DNA of 64,000 nucleotides. Source: Denitrobaculum tricleocarpae (GTDB lineage: Bacteria; Pseudomonadota; Alphaproteobacteria; Kiloniellales; Kiloniellaceae). The stretch covers positions 62,001-126,000 of the forward strand of contig NZ_ML660053.1 in assembly GCF_007004665.1 (NCBI RefSeq). Reading direction: 5' to 3'. The position numbers and the translations under genes were made by a program. Positions 43,746-52,307 of the stretch are shown here, piece after piece. The notes under the pieces are model-generated. The model had not been told where the DNA came from, ran no database searches, and worked only from the letters and a program-made list of their open reading frames with translations. Each line of letters begins with the position of its first letter. Position 1 is the first letter of the stretch.

Positions 43746-45029
43746 ATGACAAATAAGATCGGTCTCGTGGTGGCGGCAGGTCTTGTGGCGGCGTCTCAGA
43801 TGGCGTTGCCCGCAGTGGCGCAGGCGGCGCCCTCCAAAGCAGACGTGCTGCGGACGTACGGGGACATTGCACTTGCCGGCTATGAAGACTCGCTGATCAC
43901 GGCACAAACCCTGAAGTCTGCTGTTGATGCCCTTGTTGCCGCGCCGTCGGATAGAACACTGTTGCAAGCCCGTGCGGCGTGGCTTGCCGCGCGCGAACCC
44001 TATCAGCAGACAGAGGTTTACCGTTTTGGCAATGCCATCGTTGATGACTGGGAAGGCCGGGTAAATGCCTGGCCGCTCGATGAGGGCCTGATCGATTACG
44101 TCGCGACCAGCTATGGCACCGAGTCCGACGAGAACGCCTTCTATACTGTCAATGTGATTGCCAATCCCAAGCTGAAAGTGGCCGGTCAGGAGATTGACGC
44201 CAGCCAGATTACTCCGGCTCTTCTGGCGGAGGAATTACAGGAGGCCGGCGAGGTTGAGGCCAATGTCGCGACCGGCTACCACGCCATCGAGTTTCTGCTC
44301 TGGGGGCAGGACCTGAATGGCACCGGCGCCGGCGCGGGCAATCGTCCCGCGACGGACTTCGATCCCGCCAACTGTACGGGTGGGAACTGTGATCGCCGTG
44401 TTTCCTACCTGACGGCTGCGACGAACCTTCTGATCGCAGATCTGGAGGAAATGGTCGCCAACTGGCAGCCCGGTGCCGCTGCACGTGTTGCTTTGGCCCA
44501 GAACGGCGAAGACACCGGACTTGCGACGATCCTGACCGGTATGGGCTCACTCTCTTACGGTGAACTGGCCGGCGAGCGTATGAAGCTGGGCCTGTTGCTC
44601 AATGATCCGGAAGAAGAACACGATTGCTTCGCCGACAACACGCACAATTCGCACTATTACAACGTTGTGGGTATTCTAAACGTCTATAACGGACGCTATC
44701 GCCGGATCGACGGCTCGGTCGTCGAGGGACCCAGCATTGGTGATCTTGTCTCCGCTGCCGACAGCGGGGTTGACGCAGAACTGAGCGGTAAGCTCAACCA
44801 GACCCTGATCGCTGCCGAGAGCATGGTGCGCCGGGCGGAGACCATCGAGGCTTACGATCAGATGATCGGCGAGGGTAACGAAAAAGGAAATGCCGCGGTG
44901 CAAGGCGTCATCGACGCCCTAGTCTCGCAGACCACCTCGATCGAGCGCGCTGTTGCGGCCCTGAAGCTGAACAACATTGCCTTCGAAGGCTCCGACAGCC
45001 TGGATGATCCTTCCGCGGTCTTCCAGTAA
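43746..45029 (+). CDS. Imelysin-family iron-regulated protein (IrpA-like)
   Basis: A 427-residue secreted protein. The signal peptide ends near AVAQA/A. The mature protein is the two-bundle imelysin (M75) fold with the conserved GYHAIEFLLWGQ site (H179, E182), WPLDEGLIDYV and NSHYYNVVGILNVY. Imelysins are iron-repressed periplasmic or outer-membrane-linked proteins thought to assist iron uptake; peptidase activity is disputed. The ATG at 43746 has AAGGCGGAAAAG upstream. A terminator follows. Confidence 0.92.
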   Translation: MTNKIGLVVAAGLVAASQMALPAVAQAAPSKADVLRTYGDIALAGYEDSLITAQTLKSAVDALVAAPSDRTLLQARAAWLAAREPYQQTEVYRFGNAIVDDWEGRVNAWPLDEGLIDYVATSYGTESDENAFYTVNVIANPKLKVAGQEIDASQITPALLAEELQEAGEVEANVATGYHAIEFLLWGQDLNGTGAGAGNRPATDFDPANCTGGNCDRRVSYLTAATNLLIADLEEMVANWQPGAAARVALAQNGEDTGLATILTGMGSLSYGELAGERMKLGLLLNDPEEEHDCFADNTHNSHYYNVVGILNVYNGRYRRIDGSVVEGPSIGDLVSAADSGVDAELSGKLNQTLIAAESMVRRAETIEAYDQMIGEGNEKGNAAVQGVIDALVSQTTSIERAVAALKLNNIAFEGSDSLDDPSAVFQ

Positions 45030-45057
45030 GCCAGGCCTCTCCACCCTCTCCGCGGGC

Positions 45058-45115
45058 GGGGGGACAGACACAGTGATCCACCTCTCACTGACTTTGTCTG
45101 TCCCCCCAATTTTTT
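45058..45115 (+). terminator. Rho-independent terminator after the first imelysin gene
   Basis: 13-bp arms GGGGGGACAGACA and TGTCTGTCCCCCC around a 24-nt loop, followed by AATTTTTT. It lies in the 330-bp gap 45030-45359, which holds no gene. It should separate, or attenuate into, the di-heme gene downstream. Confidence 0.8.
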
Positions 45116-45359
45116 GCCTGATCGGTCGAGCGCTCAAACGCAGTCCAGCAAGCTAGCGAACGGACCTTGTGCACCGTCGCGGTTACTCTACCAGCGCGGT
45201 TGACCTCAAAAATGTCATAGACAGGACTTTAAGCTTTGCAAGACCGGTGCTAAGCTAGCGCGCGTGTGGCGAAGTCTTTCCACTCAAAGGCGGGAAGACG
45301 ACAGGGCGGAGTGAGTGTCCCCCGTCTATCTTATTGAGAAGTAAGAAAGTTAATCGGCG

Positions 45360-46874
45360 ATGCATTTGCCATCTGTGATCACAGGCGCAGCTCTTTTTTG
45401 CGCTGTCACAGCTGCCGCTGCCGCAGCGGTACTCGCCCATCGCGATGATCTAAATAGCGCGGATAGGTTGAAAATCGAATCTGTCACAGCTTTGACAGAT
45501 GACTTTTCGAAAGCGGAAAAGTTCGAGCGCTGGCCAGCGGGTGCGGGGACCTCCAAGAAGCATTTCAACGCCGACGCCTTTTCGCATTTCCTGAGCAATC
45601 TCTCCTTCGAAGAAGAGCAGCTGGCAAAAGTCGGAAACGGTATTTTCAAGAAAATCTGGGTTTCCTCACCTGCCTCGACACGGGCCTCGGATGGTCTGGG
45701 GCCGCTGTTCAACGCGCGCGCCTGTCAGCATTGCCATTTGAAAGACGGCCGCGGCCGTCCGCCTGCCGAGGGTGACGATGCAGTTTCCATGTTCTTGCGT
45801 CTGTCCGTGCCGCCGGGGACCGAAGCGCAGGAGGCGGCACTGCGGGCGGGGGAGATCGGTCTTATCCCTGAACCGACCTACGGAACACAGCTCCAGAATT
45901 TTGCGGTCCCGGGTCACAGTGCCGAAGGCAGAATGGTCATTCGTTACGAGGAACTGCCCGTCACGCTCAACGGCGGAGAGACGATCTATCTGCGTAAGCC
46001 GAGCTATTCGATCGATGAGCTCGCCTATGGCCCCCTAAGCCCCGACACCCTGCTAAGTCCCCGTGTTGCCAATCAAATGATCGGTCTTGGGCTGCTGGAA
46101 GCAATCCACGAGGGGGATCTTCTGGCGCTTGCGGACCCGGAGGATGCCGATGGCGACGGCATCTCGGGGCGCCCCAACTGGGTGCGCGACGATGAGAGCG
46201 GCAAGATGCTTGTCGGGCGTTTTGGCTGGAAAGCGGGTAATCCGACAGTTCGCCAACAATCGGCGCACGCCTTTACCGGCGATATCGGGATCTCGACCAG
46301 TATGACACCAGCACATTGGGGGGAGTGCACGGAGCAGCAGGAAGACTGCCGCAGTGCGCCCGATGGGGTGCAATTGGCGTTCGGCGAGGTGGAAGCGCCC
46401 GACAATGTGCTTGACCTCGTGACCTTCTACGCCCGAAATCTTGCGGTCCCGGCACGGCGCGATCCGGATGATCCCGATGTCCTGGCGGGCAAGGCGCTTT
46501 TCTACGACGCCGGATGCGTTTCCTGTCATACACCGAAATTCGTGACCCGGCGCGATGCCCAGCCCGAGGCTCATGCTTTTCAGCTGATCTGGCCCTACAG
46601 CGATTTGCTGCTGCACGATATGGGCGAGGGGCTGGCCGACAACCGGCCCGAGTGGAAGGCCAATGGCCGGGAGTGGCGCACAGCGCCGCTTTGGGGAATA
46701 GGTTTGACCGAGACGGTCAATGGCCATACGAAGTTCCTCCACGACGGCCGGGCCCGGAATCTGCTTGAAGCAATTCTCTGGCACGGCGGCGAAGCGGAGC
46801 AGTCTCGGCAAAAAGTTGTCGACATGACCCCTGGGGAACGAGAAGCCCTTTTGGCTTTCGTTGGATCACTGTAA
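45360..46874 (+). CDS. Di-heme oxidoreductase family protein
   Basis: A 504-residue exported c-type cytochrome. Two CXXCH heme sites: C122-QHCH within LFNARACQHCHLKDG, and C389-H390 within DAGCVSCHTPKF. GPLFNARACQ and RPNWVRDDESGKMLVGRFGWKAGNPTVRQQSAHAF are hallmarks of the family that accompanies imelysins. The N-terminal signal is a hydrophobic Ala-rich segment (about residues 3-22). It lies between the two imelysin genes and is 14 nt from the second. It likely changes the redox state of periplasmic iron (inference). Confidence 0.92.
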   Translation: MHLPSVITGAALFCAVTAAAAAAVLAHRDDLNSADRLKIESVTALTDDFSKAEKFERWPAGAGTSKKHFNADAFSHFLSNLSFEEEQLAKVGNGIFKKIWVSSPASTRASDGLGPLFNARACQHCHLKDGRGRPPAEGDDAVSMFLRLSVPPGTEAQEAALRAGEIGLIPEPTYGTQLQNFAVPGHSAEGRMVIRYEELPVTLNGGETIYLRKPSYSIDELAYGPLSPDTLLSPRVANQMIGLGLLEAIHEGDLLALADPEDADGDGISGRPNWVRDDESGKMLVGRFGWKAGNPTVRQQSAHAFTGDIGISTSMTPAHWGECTEQQEDCRSAPDGVQLAFGEVEAPDNVLDLVTFYARNLAVPARRDPDDPDVLAGKALFYDAGCVSCHTPKFVTRRDAQPEAHAFQLIWPYSDLLLHDMGEGLADNRPEWKANGREWRTAPLWGIGLTETVNGHTKFLHDGRARNLLEAILWHGGEAEQSRQKVVDMTPGEREALLAFVGSL

Positions 46875-46888
46875 CAGGATCTCGGCAG

Positions 46889-47989
46889 ATGCGCGGATAT
46901 AAGGTTCTGATTTTTAGTCTTTTTGCGACCGGCGCGGTCAACATTGGACCCGGCGTCGCGGCAGAGGCGGAGGGTGACGGCGCAAAGCCGGATTATGCGG
47001 CCATCGTTCAGGCGACAGTGACGGGACATATCCGTCCCGCCTACAGCCGGATGGCGAAGGCCAGCAAAAATCTGGCACTGATCATGAAGGCCGCCTGCCG
47101 GACCGACGAGGGCGTAACGACGCCCACGATCACAAAGTCCTTCATGGATGTGGCGTCAGCCTGGGTGTCTGTTCAACATATTCGGTTCGGCCCGGTGAAA
47201 GATGAAAACCGCTATGAGCGTATTTCCTTTTGGCCCGATCCCAAAAACCTCACGTCCCGTCAAATGTCCGCGGTTCTGGTAAAGCGTGATGCAACCGTGA
47301 TCAACGCGGAGACCTTGGCGAAAAAATCTATTGCATTGCAGGGGCTGACGGCCCTTGAACGCCTCATGACAATGGCTCCTGCGGAAGACCGGGAAGAAGC
47401 GGTCTTTCGCTGCGAATACGCCCAGGCCATCACCGATAATCTGGTGCAAATCTCGAGCTCCGTCGAGGCTGACTGGGCGGCAGATAAGGACTTTCCGCGC
47501 CTGCTTGGAACGCCGGGACCCGAGAACCCGCTGTATCGGGATCATCGCGAAGCTGCTCTGGAGGTCATGAAATCCCTGAGTGCAGGCCTGCAGTTCCTGC
47601 ACGAGCGTAAACTGGTGGCACCACTTGGCGAAACGCTTGAGAAGGCCCGTCCCAAGCGCGCCGAATTCTGGCGGTCCGGGACCACGCTGGATGCCCTGGA
47701 TGCGAACTTCGAGACGCTGATGGAGCTCTACACAAAGAGCGGCATCTCGGCTTACGTCAAGTCGGTGGATGAGGGGCTCGATAAGACCCTGATGACCTCT
47801 TACGAGCAGGCACTTGTGACCCTCAAAGGGATCGAAAAACCCTTCGTTGAAGCAGCGACGGATAAGGCGCTACGCCCGAAAATGGATTACCTGCGGTTTC
47901 TTGCCGAGGATCTTCAACTTCGATCATCCGGTAACCTCGCCAACACCCTTGGTCTCTCGTTGGGCTTCAATGCGTTGGACGGCGACTGA
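46889..47989 (+). CDS. Second imelysin-family protein
   Basis: A 366-residue secreted protein with a signal peptide ending near VAA/E. It is shorter and more diverged than the first imelysin: the site reads LQGLTALERLMT, keeping G-x-x-A-L-E but with Thr/Ala where the first protein has GYHAIE, so the His is missing. This is common in the lipoprotein-like partner of the di-heme gene. It is 14 nt downstream of that gene and 2 nt before the DUF1513 gene. Confidence 0.88.
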   Translation: MRGYKVLIFSLFATGAVNIGPGVAAEAEGDGAKPDYAAIVQATVTGHIRPAYSRMAKASKNLALIMKAACRTDEGVTTPTITKSFMDVASAWVSVQHIRFGPVKDENRYERISFWPDPKNLTSRQMSAVLVKRDATVINAETLAKKSIALQGLTALERLMTMAPAEDREEAVFRCEYAQAITDNLVQISSSVEADWAADKDFPRLLGTPGPENPLYRDHREAALEVMKSLSAGLQFLHERKLVAPLGETLEKARPKRAEFWRSGTTLDALDANFETLMELYTKSGISAYVKSVDEGLDKTLMTSYEQALVTLKGIEKPFVEAATDKALRPKMDYLRFLAEDLQLRSSGNLANTLGLSLGFNALDGD

Positions 47990-47991
47990 AC

Positions 47992-49095
47992 TTGAAACTC
48001 CTGACCCGCAGGCATGCGCTTGGTTTGTGTGGCGGCAGTATCCTCTCGTCCCTTGCAGCTCAAGGCGCCTTAGCTCACTCCCGACGTGAAGAGGGACCTC
48101 TGTTTCTGACATCCGCTACGCGTGATGGGGGGCAACACGGGGGAGCGATTCTGAGTAGTGACGGCGAGTTGCTCGCCGAGTTTGCGCTTCCGGAGCGTGG
48201 TCACGGTGCTGCCTTGAGGCCGGGAACGCGGGATGCCGTGATATTTGCCCGCCGCCCGGGTACCTTTGCCCTGGTCTTGGATACCGGGACAGGAATGACG
48301 CGCCAGCTGATACCGTCCCGTCGAGACCGGCATTTTTACGGCCACGGCTGCTATTCGCGTGATGGCGCTATCCTCTTCGCGACGGAGAATGATTTCGACG
48401 GCGAGCGCGGTGTTATCGGCCTTTACGATGCCCGAGACGGCTACCGGCGCGTCGGTGAGTTTCCATGCCACGGCATTGGCCCTCACGAGATGGCTCTCAT
48501 GCCTGATGGGAGAACGCTCGTCGTGGCCAATGGCGGTATTCTGACCCATCCCGATGCGCCGCGCATGAAGCTCAATCTGGCCGAGATGGCGCCTTCCATT
48601 GCGTTCATAGACGCAACGAGCGGAGACTTGCTCCTGCGACACACGCCACCTGACGAGCTCCGTCAGCTTTCGTTGCGCCATCTTTCTGTGCGCGGGGATG
48701 GCTGTGTCGCTGCCGTTGCGCAGTGGGAAGGGGCCGTGCTGGAGCAGCCGCCGCTGATCGCCTTACTGGACAGGGATACCGGGCTGCGCTTCCAGGTCGC
48801 CCCGCCAGCGGTTGCGCCCAGAATGCGGAACTACTGTGGGTCAGTCGCCTTTTCGAAAGACGGCGAGAGATTCGCCGTGTCTTCGCCACGCGGCGGACTG
48901 ATTACGATCTGGGGTGGCGATGGAAACTATCGTGAAGCCATCGCGCTTGAAGACGGCTGTGGACTTGCGGCAGGTGCTGGAGGCTTTGTTTTTACGTCTG
49001 GGCGGGGCGTGGTCACGTCAGATGGTTCTCGCGAGATGCGCCGGCACGAAGAGATCGCCTTCGACAATCATCTGATTGCGCTTAACAGACCCTAA
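47992..49095 (+). CDS. DUF1513 protein, Tat-type secreted beta-propeller
   Basis: A 367-residue protein. The N-terminus KLLTRRHALGLCGGSILSSLAAQGALA is a twin-arginine signal. The body has beta-propeller-type repeats (GHGAALRPGTRDAVIFARRPGTFA, YSRDGAILFATENDFDGERGVIGLYDAR, GPHEMALMPDGRTLVVANGG). DUF1513 proteins sit at the end of imelysin/di-heme operons and have no assigned activity. The start is a TTG 2 nt after the previous stop. Export folded suggests a cofactor or a metal. Confidence 0.88.
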   Translation: MKLLTRRHALGLCGGSILSSLAAQGALAHSRREEGPLFLTSATRDGGQHGGAILSSDGELLAEFALPERGHGAALRPGTRDAVIFARRPGTFALVLDTGTGMTRQLIPSRRDRHFYGHGCYSRDGAILFATENDFDGERGVIGLYDARDGYRRVGEFPCHGIGPHEMALMPDGRTLVVANGGILTHPDAPRMKLNLAEMAPSIAFIDATSGDLLLRHTPPDELRQLSLRHLSVRGDGCVAAVAQWEGAVLEQPPLIALLDRDTGLRFQVAPPAVAPRMRNYCGSVAFSKDGERFAVSSPRGGLITIWGGDGNYREAIALEDGCGLAAGAGGFVFTSGRGVVTSDGSREMRRHEEIAFDNHLIALNRP

Positions 49096-49709
49096 GACGG
49101 GTTTTTCGGCCTCCGGAAGGATGAAGGCGGGCGGCCATAGGTCGCGCGAAAGGCGTCGTTGAAACGCCGGACGCTGTTGAAACCGGCTTCGAACGCAATA
49201 TCCGCCAGCGGCCGGCCGCTGCTGTCGATCAGGCGTTTGGCGACCTGTACCCGATGGGTGGCGGCGATGGCGCTGGGGCTCGCACCCACGTGTTGCATGA
49301 AAAGGCGCGAGAGGTGCCTTGCGCCGATCCCCAGTTTATCCGCTAAGGTCTCCACGCTTTCCTGATCCAGGAAACCCTCTTCAATCAGACGCATAGCCCG
49401 GGCAACTGTGGTTGCCGTTCCGCGCCATGCGGGGCTGCCCGGCGCGGTCTCCGGGCGGCATCTCAGGCAGGGCCGGAAACCGGCCCGTTCCGCGGCGGCG
49501 GCGGAGGGATAGAAAGTCACGTTTTTGGAATGGGCGCAGCGCACCGGGCAGATCGGCCGGCAATAGATCTTGGTCGTCCGCACACCGGTGAAAAAGAAAC
49601 CGTCATACCGCCGGTCCCTCGCAATGCGCGCACGGTCGCAGGCCTCCCAGTCGCGCCAGATCTCCGGATCGATGTGTAGGTTCGGGATCAGGTCCGTTTG
49701 TGTATTCAT
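49092..49709 (-). CDS. Ada-type DNA methyl-phosphotriester receptor / AraC regulator
   Basis: A 205-residue two-domain protein. The Ada metal-binding domain (about residues 12-85) has IYCRPICP, with the first Cys as methyl acceptor, then VTFYPSAAAAERAGFRPCLRCRP. The AraC HTH follows (LADIAFEAGFNSVRRFNDAFRATYG). There is no C-terminal O6-alkylguanine or AlkA domain, so it matches the AdaA form rather than full Ada. I use the ATG at 49709. It overlaps the DUF1513 stop by 4 nt (convergent). A MITE lies just upstream. Confidence 0.88.
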   Translation of the reverse strand: MNTQTDLIPNLHIDPEIWRDWEACDRARIARDRRYDGFFFTGVRTTKIYCRPICPVRCAHSKNVTFYPSAAAAERAGFRPCLRCRPETAPGSPAWRGTATTVARAMRLIEEGFLDQESVETLADKLGIGARHLSRLFMQHVGASPSAIAATHRVQVAKRLIDSSGRPLADIAFEAGFNSVRRFNDAFRATYGRPPSSFRRPKNPS

Positions 49710-49743
49710 GATACGCCTATTATGCCTCGGGCGCGGCCCGATA

Positions 49744-50013
49744 CTAGTGTGGTGGAACTGAAGTTCGTGTCCTTTATGACGTCTTTGCAAGTTACACGGT
49801 TAGGCGCGAGGTCTGCAGTGATGTGGAGCATCACAAGGTCCTCGCAACGACATCCGCGGGACTTGCAAAGGCGCCGGAAAGGTCGCTTTTGCGGTTCTCT
49901 GAAGGGCGTCACCGCCGCTCGCCGATGCTTTGGCATCGCCAGCGCGACGCTTCCTGCTCAGAAAACCGCAGAAGCGATCATAAATGATACGAACTTCAGT
50001 TCCACCACACTAG
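49744..50013. mobile_element. MITE-like element, 270 bp
   Basis: Perfect 25-bp terminal inverted repeats (49744-49768 and 49989-50013) beginning CTAGTGTGGTGGAACTGAAG. The match continues inward with few mismatches to about 36 bp. The CTAG ends suit target choice by IS630- or IS5-type transposases. No transposase fits inside; open frames crossing it end in the same FSSTTL-like peptide from the repeat ends and are not genes. It lies between the divergent ada-type and PLP-decarboxylase genes. Confidence 0.8.
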
Positions 50014-50127
50014 CTGAAATCGGACTCGGTCCCGCGCTGTGCCGGGACGGAGTCCGATCCCGGCCAGACAGAGGCCTGTCCCCATCGTCTTTTAGCAGCC
50101 TCAGGGAAACGAATTTGGGAGCTATGA

Positions 50128-51531
50128 ATGTCGGCAAGTTCAGTTCTTCAGCAGGCGGCACAGCACGCCGTCGATTATCTGCAGGCGATCGACAAGCAGC
50201 CGATTAGGACCTCGGCGAGCCTATCCGAATTGAGGAGGCGGCTGGGACGGGAGTTACCTGAACACGGCGTGCCGGCCATAGAAGTCATCGATGATCTGGT
50301 TGCGGATGCTGCCGGCGGCATTCTCGGGTCCGGCAGTGGCCGCTTCTATGGATGGGTGATCGGGGGCAGCCTTCCGGTTGCCCTGGCGGCTGACTGGCTG
50401 ACCTCGACCTGGGATCAAAATGCCGCCTCGAACGTCACGGCGCCCGCGGAAGCCGTGGTGGAAGAGATCGCCGGTGCCTGGTTGAAGCACATTCTTAATC
50501 TGCCGGACGAGGCCTCATTCGCCTTCGTCACCGGTTGCCAGATGGCGCATACCACAGCCTTTGCGGCAGCCCGGCATCACTTGCTTCAGCAGCGCGGATG
50601 GGATGTCGAGGTCAAGGGGCTGCAGGGCGCGCCGAACATCCGTGTTCTGACCAGTGAAAACCGTCACGAGTCGATCCTGCGCGCCGTCCGTCTGCTCGGA
50701 CTCGGAACCGAAGCGGTCACCTATGTCGCAAGCGATAGCGAGGGCCGTATGGATCCGGGAGCGCTGGATGCCGCGTTGAGTGGCCCGGCGGATCGCGCCA
50801 CGATCGTTTCCCTTCAGGCCGGAGATCTCAACACTGGGGTATTTGACGTCTTCAAGGCGCTTTGCCCGATCGCGCGCAAGCATGAAGCCTGGGTCCATGT
50901 GGACGGCGCCTTCGGACTCTGGGCGGCTGCCAGTCCCCGCTACCGGCATCTGCTCGAGGGTGTGGAACAGGCCAATTCCTGGGCCACCGACGGTCACAAG
51001 TGGCTCAATCTGCCGTTTGATTCAGGCTTCGTTTTCGTTGCGGAGCCAGCGGCACACCGGGCCGCCTTTTCCCAAGCGACCAGCTATGCCGTGCCGCTTG
51101 AGGATCTTCGCAATCAAAAGGATTGGAATCCGGAATGGTCACGCCGTGGCCGGGGCTTTGCCGCTTACGCCGCTCTTCGTCATCTGGGCAGGTTGGGGGT
51201 CCAGGATCTTGTCGAACGCTGCTGCGACCATGCCTGCCGTCTTGTAGAGAGTATTGCGGCGCTGGAAGGTGCGGAAGCACTTGCGCACCCGGTAATCAAC
51301 CAGGGCCTGGTCCGGTTCCTATCCCCGGACGGCGATCACGACCGGCGTACGGACGAGGTGATCGCGGCCCTCCAGAGCAGCGGTGACGTATGGTTCGGCG
51401 GTGTTACCTGGCAGGGGAAGCGTGCGATGCGCATCTCGGTCTGCAATTGGCTGACGACCGATGCGGATATTGATCGAACAATAGAGGTTGTCCGGCGCGT
51501 TTTGCGGGAAATGTCCCGCCCTTCGATATGA
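50128..51531 (+). CDS. Group II PLP-dependent decarboxylase family protein
   Basis: A 467-residue enzyme. SGRFYGWVIGGSLPVALAADWL, the FVTGCQMAHTTAFAAARHHL cofactor region, VHVDGAFGLWAAASPRYRHL (PLP Asp) and NSWATDGHKWLNLPFDSGFVFV (Schiff-base Lys) are typical of glutamate/tyrosine-type decarboxylases. It would decarboxylate an amino acid, though some relatives act as transaminases. The start ATG gives MSASSVLQQ; no clear ribosome site. Substrate unknown. Confidence 0.88.
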   Translation: MSASSVLQQAAQHAVDYLQAIDKQPIRTSASLSELRRRLGRELPEHGVPAIEVIDDLVADAAGGILGSGSGRFYGWVIGGSLPVALAADWLTSTWDQNAASNVTAPAEAVVEEIAGAWLKHILNLPDEASFAFVTGCQMAHTTAFAAARHHLLQQRGWDVEVKGLQGAPNIRVLTSENRHESILRAVRLLGLGTEAVTYVASDSEGRMDPGALDAALSGPADRATIVSLQAGDLNTGVFDVFKALCPIARKHEAWVHVDGAFGLWAAASPRYRHLLEGVEQANSWATDGHKWLNLPFDSGFVFVAEPAAHRAAFSQATSYAVPLEDLRNQKDWNPEWSRRGRGFAAYAALRHLGRLGVQDLVERCCDHACRLVESIAALEGAEALAHPVINQGLVRFLSPDGDHDRRTDEVIAALQSSGDVWFGGVTWQGKRAMRISVCNWLTTDADIDRTIEVVRRVLREMSRPSI

Positions 51532-51564
51532 CGGGCTGTGGCATCTGCCGACAACAAGCAGGCG

Positions 51565-52281
51565 CTAACGTGTCTTGAGGGCATTCTGATAAGCACCACC
51601 GATCAACTGCGGCACGGCCTTACTGGTGTTTTGCGCGATTGCATAGCTTACATCCTCTGCGTAGCCGGCGTCCGTGAGCTCCTGACCGGACGCGCAGGCC
51701 CGGATCGCTTCCGCGCAGTTGTCCCGCATGGTCAGGTAAGCCGCGCGGGTCGCTTCGGCGTCGGGTGTCAATTCCCCTTCCATGGCGGACAGAATGGCGC
51801 CTGCGCCAAGCAAGTCTTCCAGTGCCGGGCGCAGAGTTCCGTCCGGCCACTTCTCACCCGCGGCGATGACGCCGACTCGTTCACCGACCTGGCCCACAGC
51901 TTTCGCGACGGCCCTTGCGTTCCGCAAACATCCGGCGAAGGTCGGGCAATCACCGGTCAACTCCGAGAGCGCCGAACCGTTGGGAGAGGGCAAGACAATG
52001 CGCTCGCCGGGTGCGACGTTTGAGAGCGACCCGGGCGAAAGGCTCAGTTGTCCGCCGGACGCGGATCTGGGCTGTGCGAGCGTCGCGCTATGCCGTTCGG
52101 CCTGTGCCGCGGCACCTTCACGGCCGTAGGCATAGGGGAACACGAGCGCGCCCCGGCCAACGGCCACATCGACCGCTGTCGAAAAGGATAGGACGTCGAC
52201 AATGACGACCGCGTCGGAAATCGGCAGCAGAGCGCGTAGGCCGTTTTGACCCCAGGCAAAGGAGAGCAGGCGTTTTCCCAT
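51565..52281 (-). CDS. comB: ComB-like 2-phosphosulfolactate phosphatase
   Basis: A 238-residue Mg-dependent phosphatase. VVIVDVLSFSTAVDVAVGRG is the family N-terminal motif, GERIVLPSPNGSALS and TFAGCLRNARAVAKAV the phosphate-binding region, and LRPALEDLLGAGAI the helix that follows. In methanogens ComB makes sulfolactate for coenzyme M; in bacteria the gene is widespread with an unclear role. No other sulfolactate gene is near. It follows the LysR gene by 26 nt on the same strand. Confidence 0.86.
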   Translation of the reverse strand: MGKRLLSFAWGQNGLRALLPISDAVVIVDVLSFSTAVDVAVGRGALVFPYAYGREGAAAQAERHSATLAQPRSASGGQLSLSPGSLSNVAPGERIVLPSPNGSALSELTGDCPTFAGCLRNARAVAKAVGQVGERVGVIAAGEKWPDGTLRPALEDLLGAGAILSAMEGELTPDAEATRAAYLTMRDNCAEAIRACASGQELTDAGYAEDVSYAIAQNTSKAVPQLIGGAYQNALKTR

Positions 52282-52307
52282 GATCTCAAACCCTCACTGC
52301 CGCCGGG

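Noticed and set aside
49706-50161. Several short frames within the MITE
   Set aside because: They only read the terminal repeats and inner DNA; the same FSSTTL peptide appears from both ends, so no gene.
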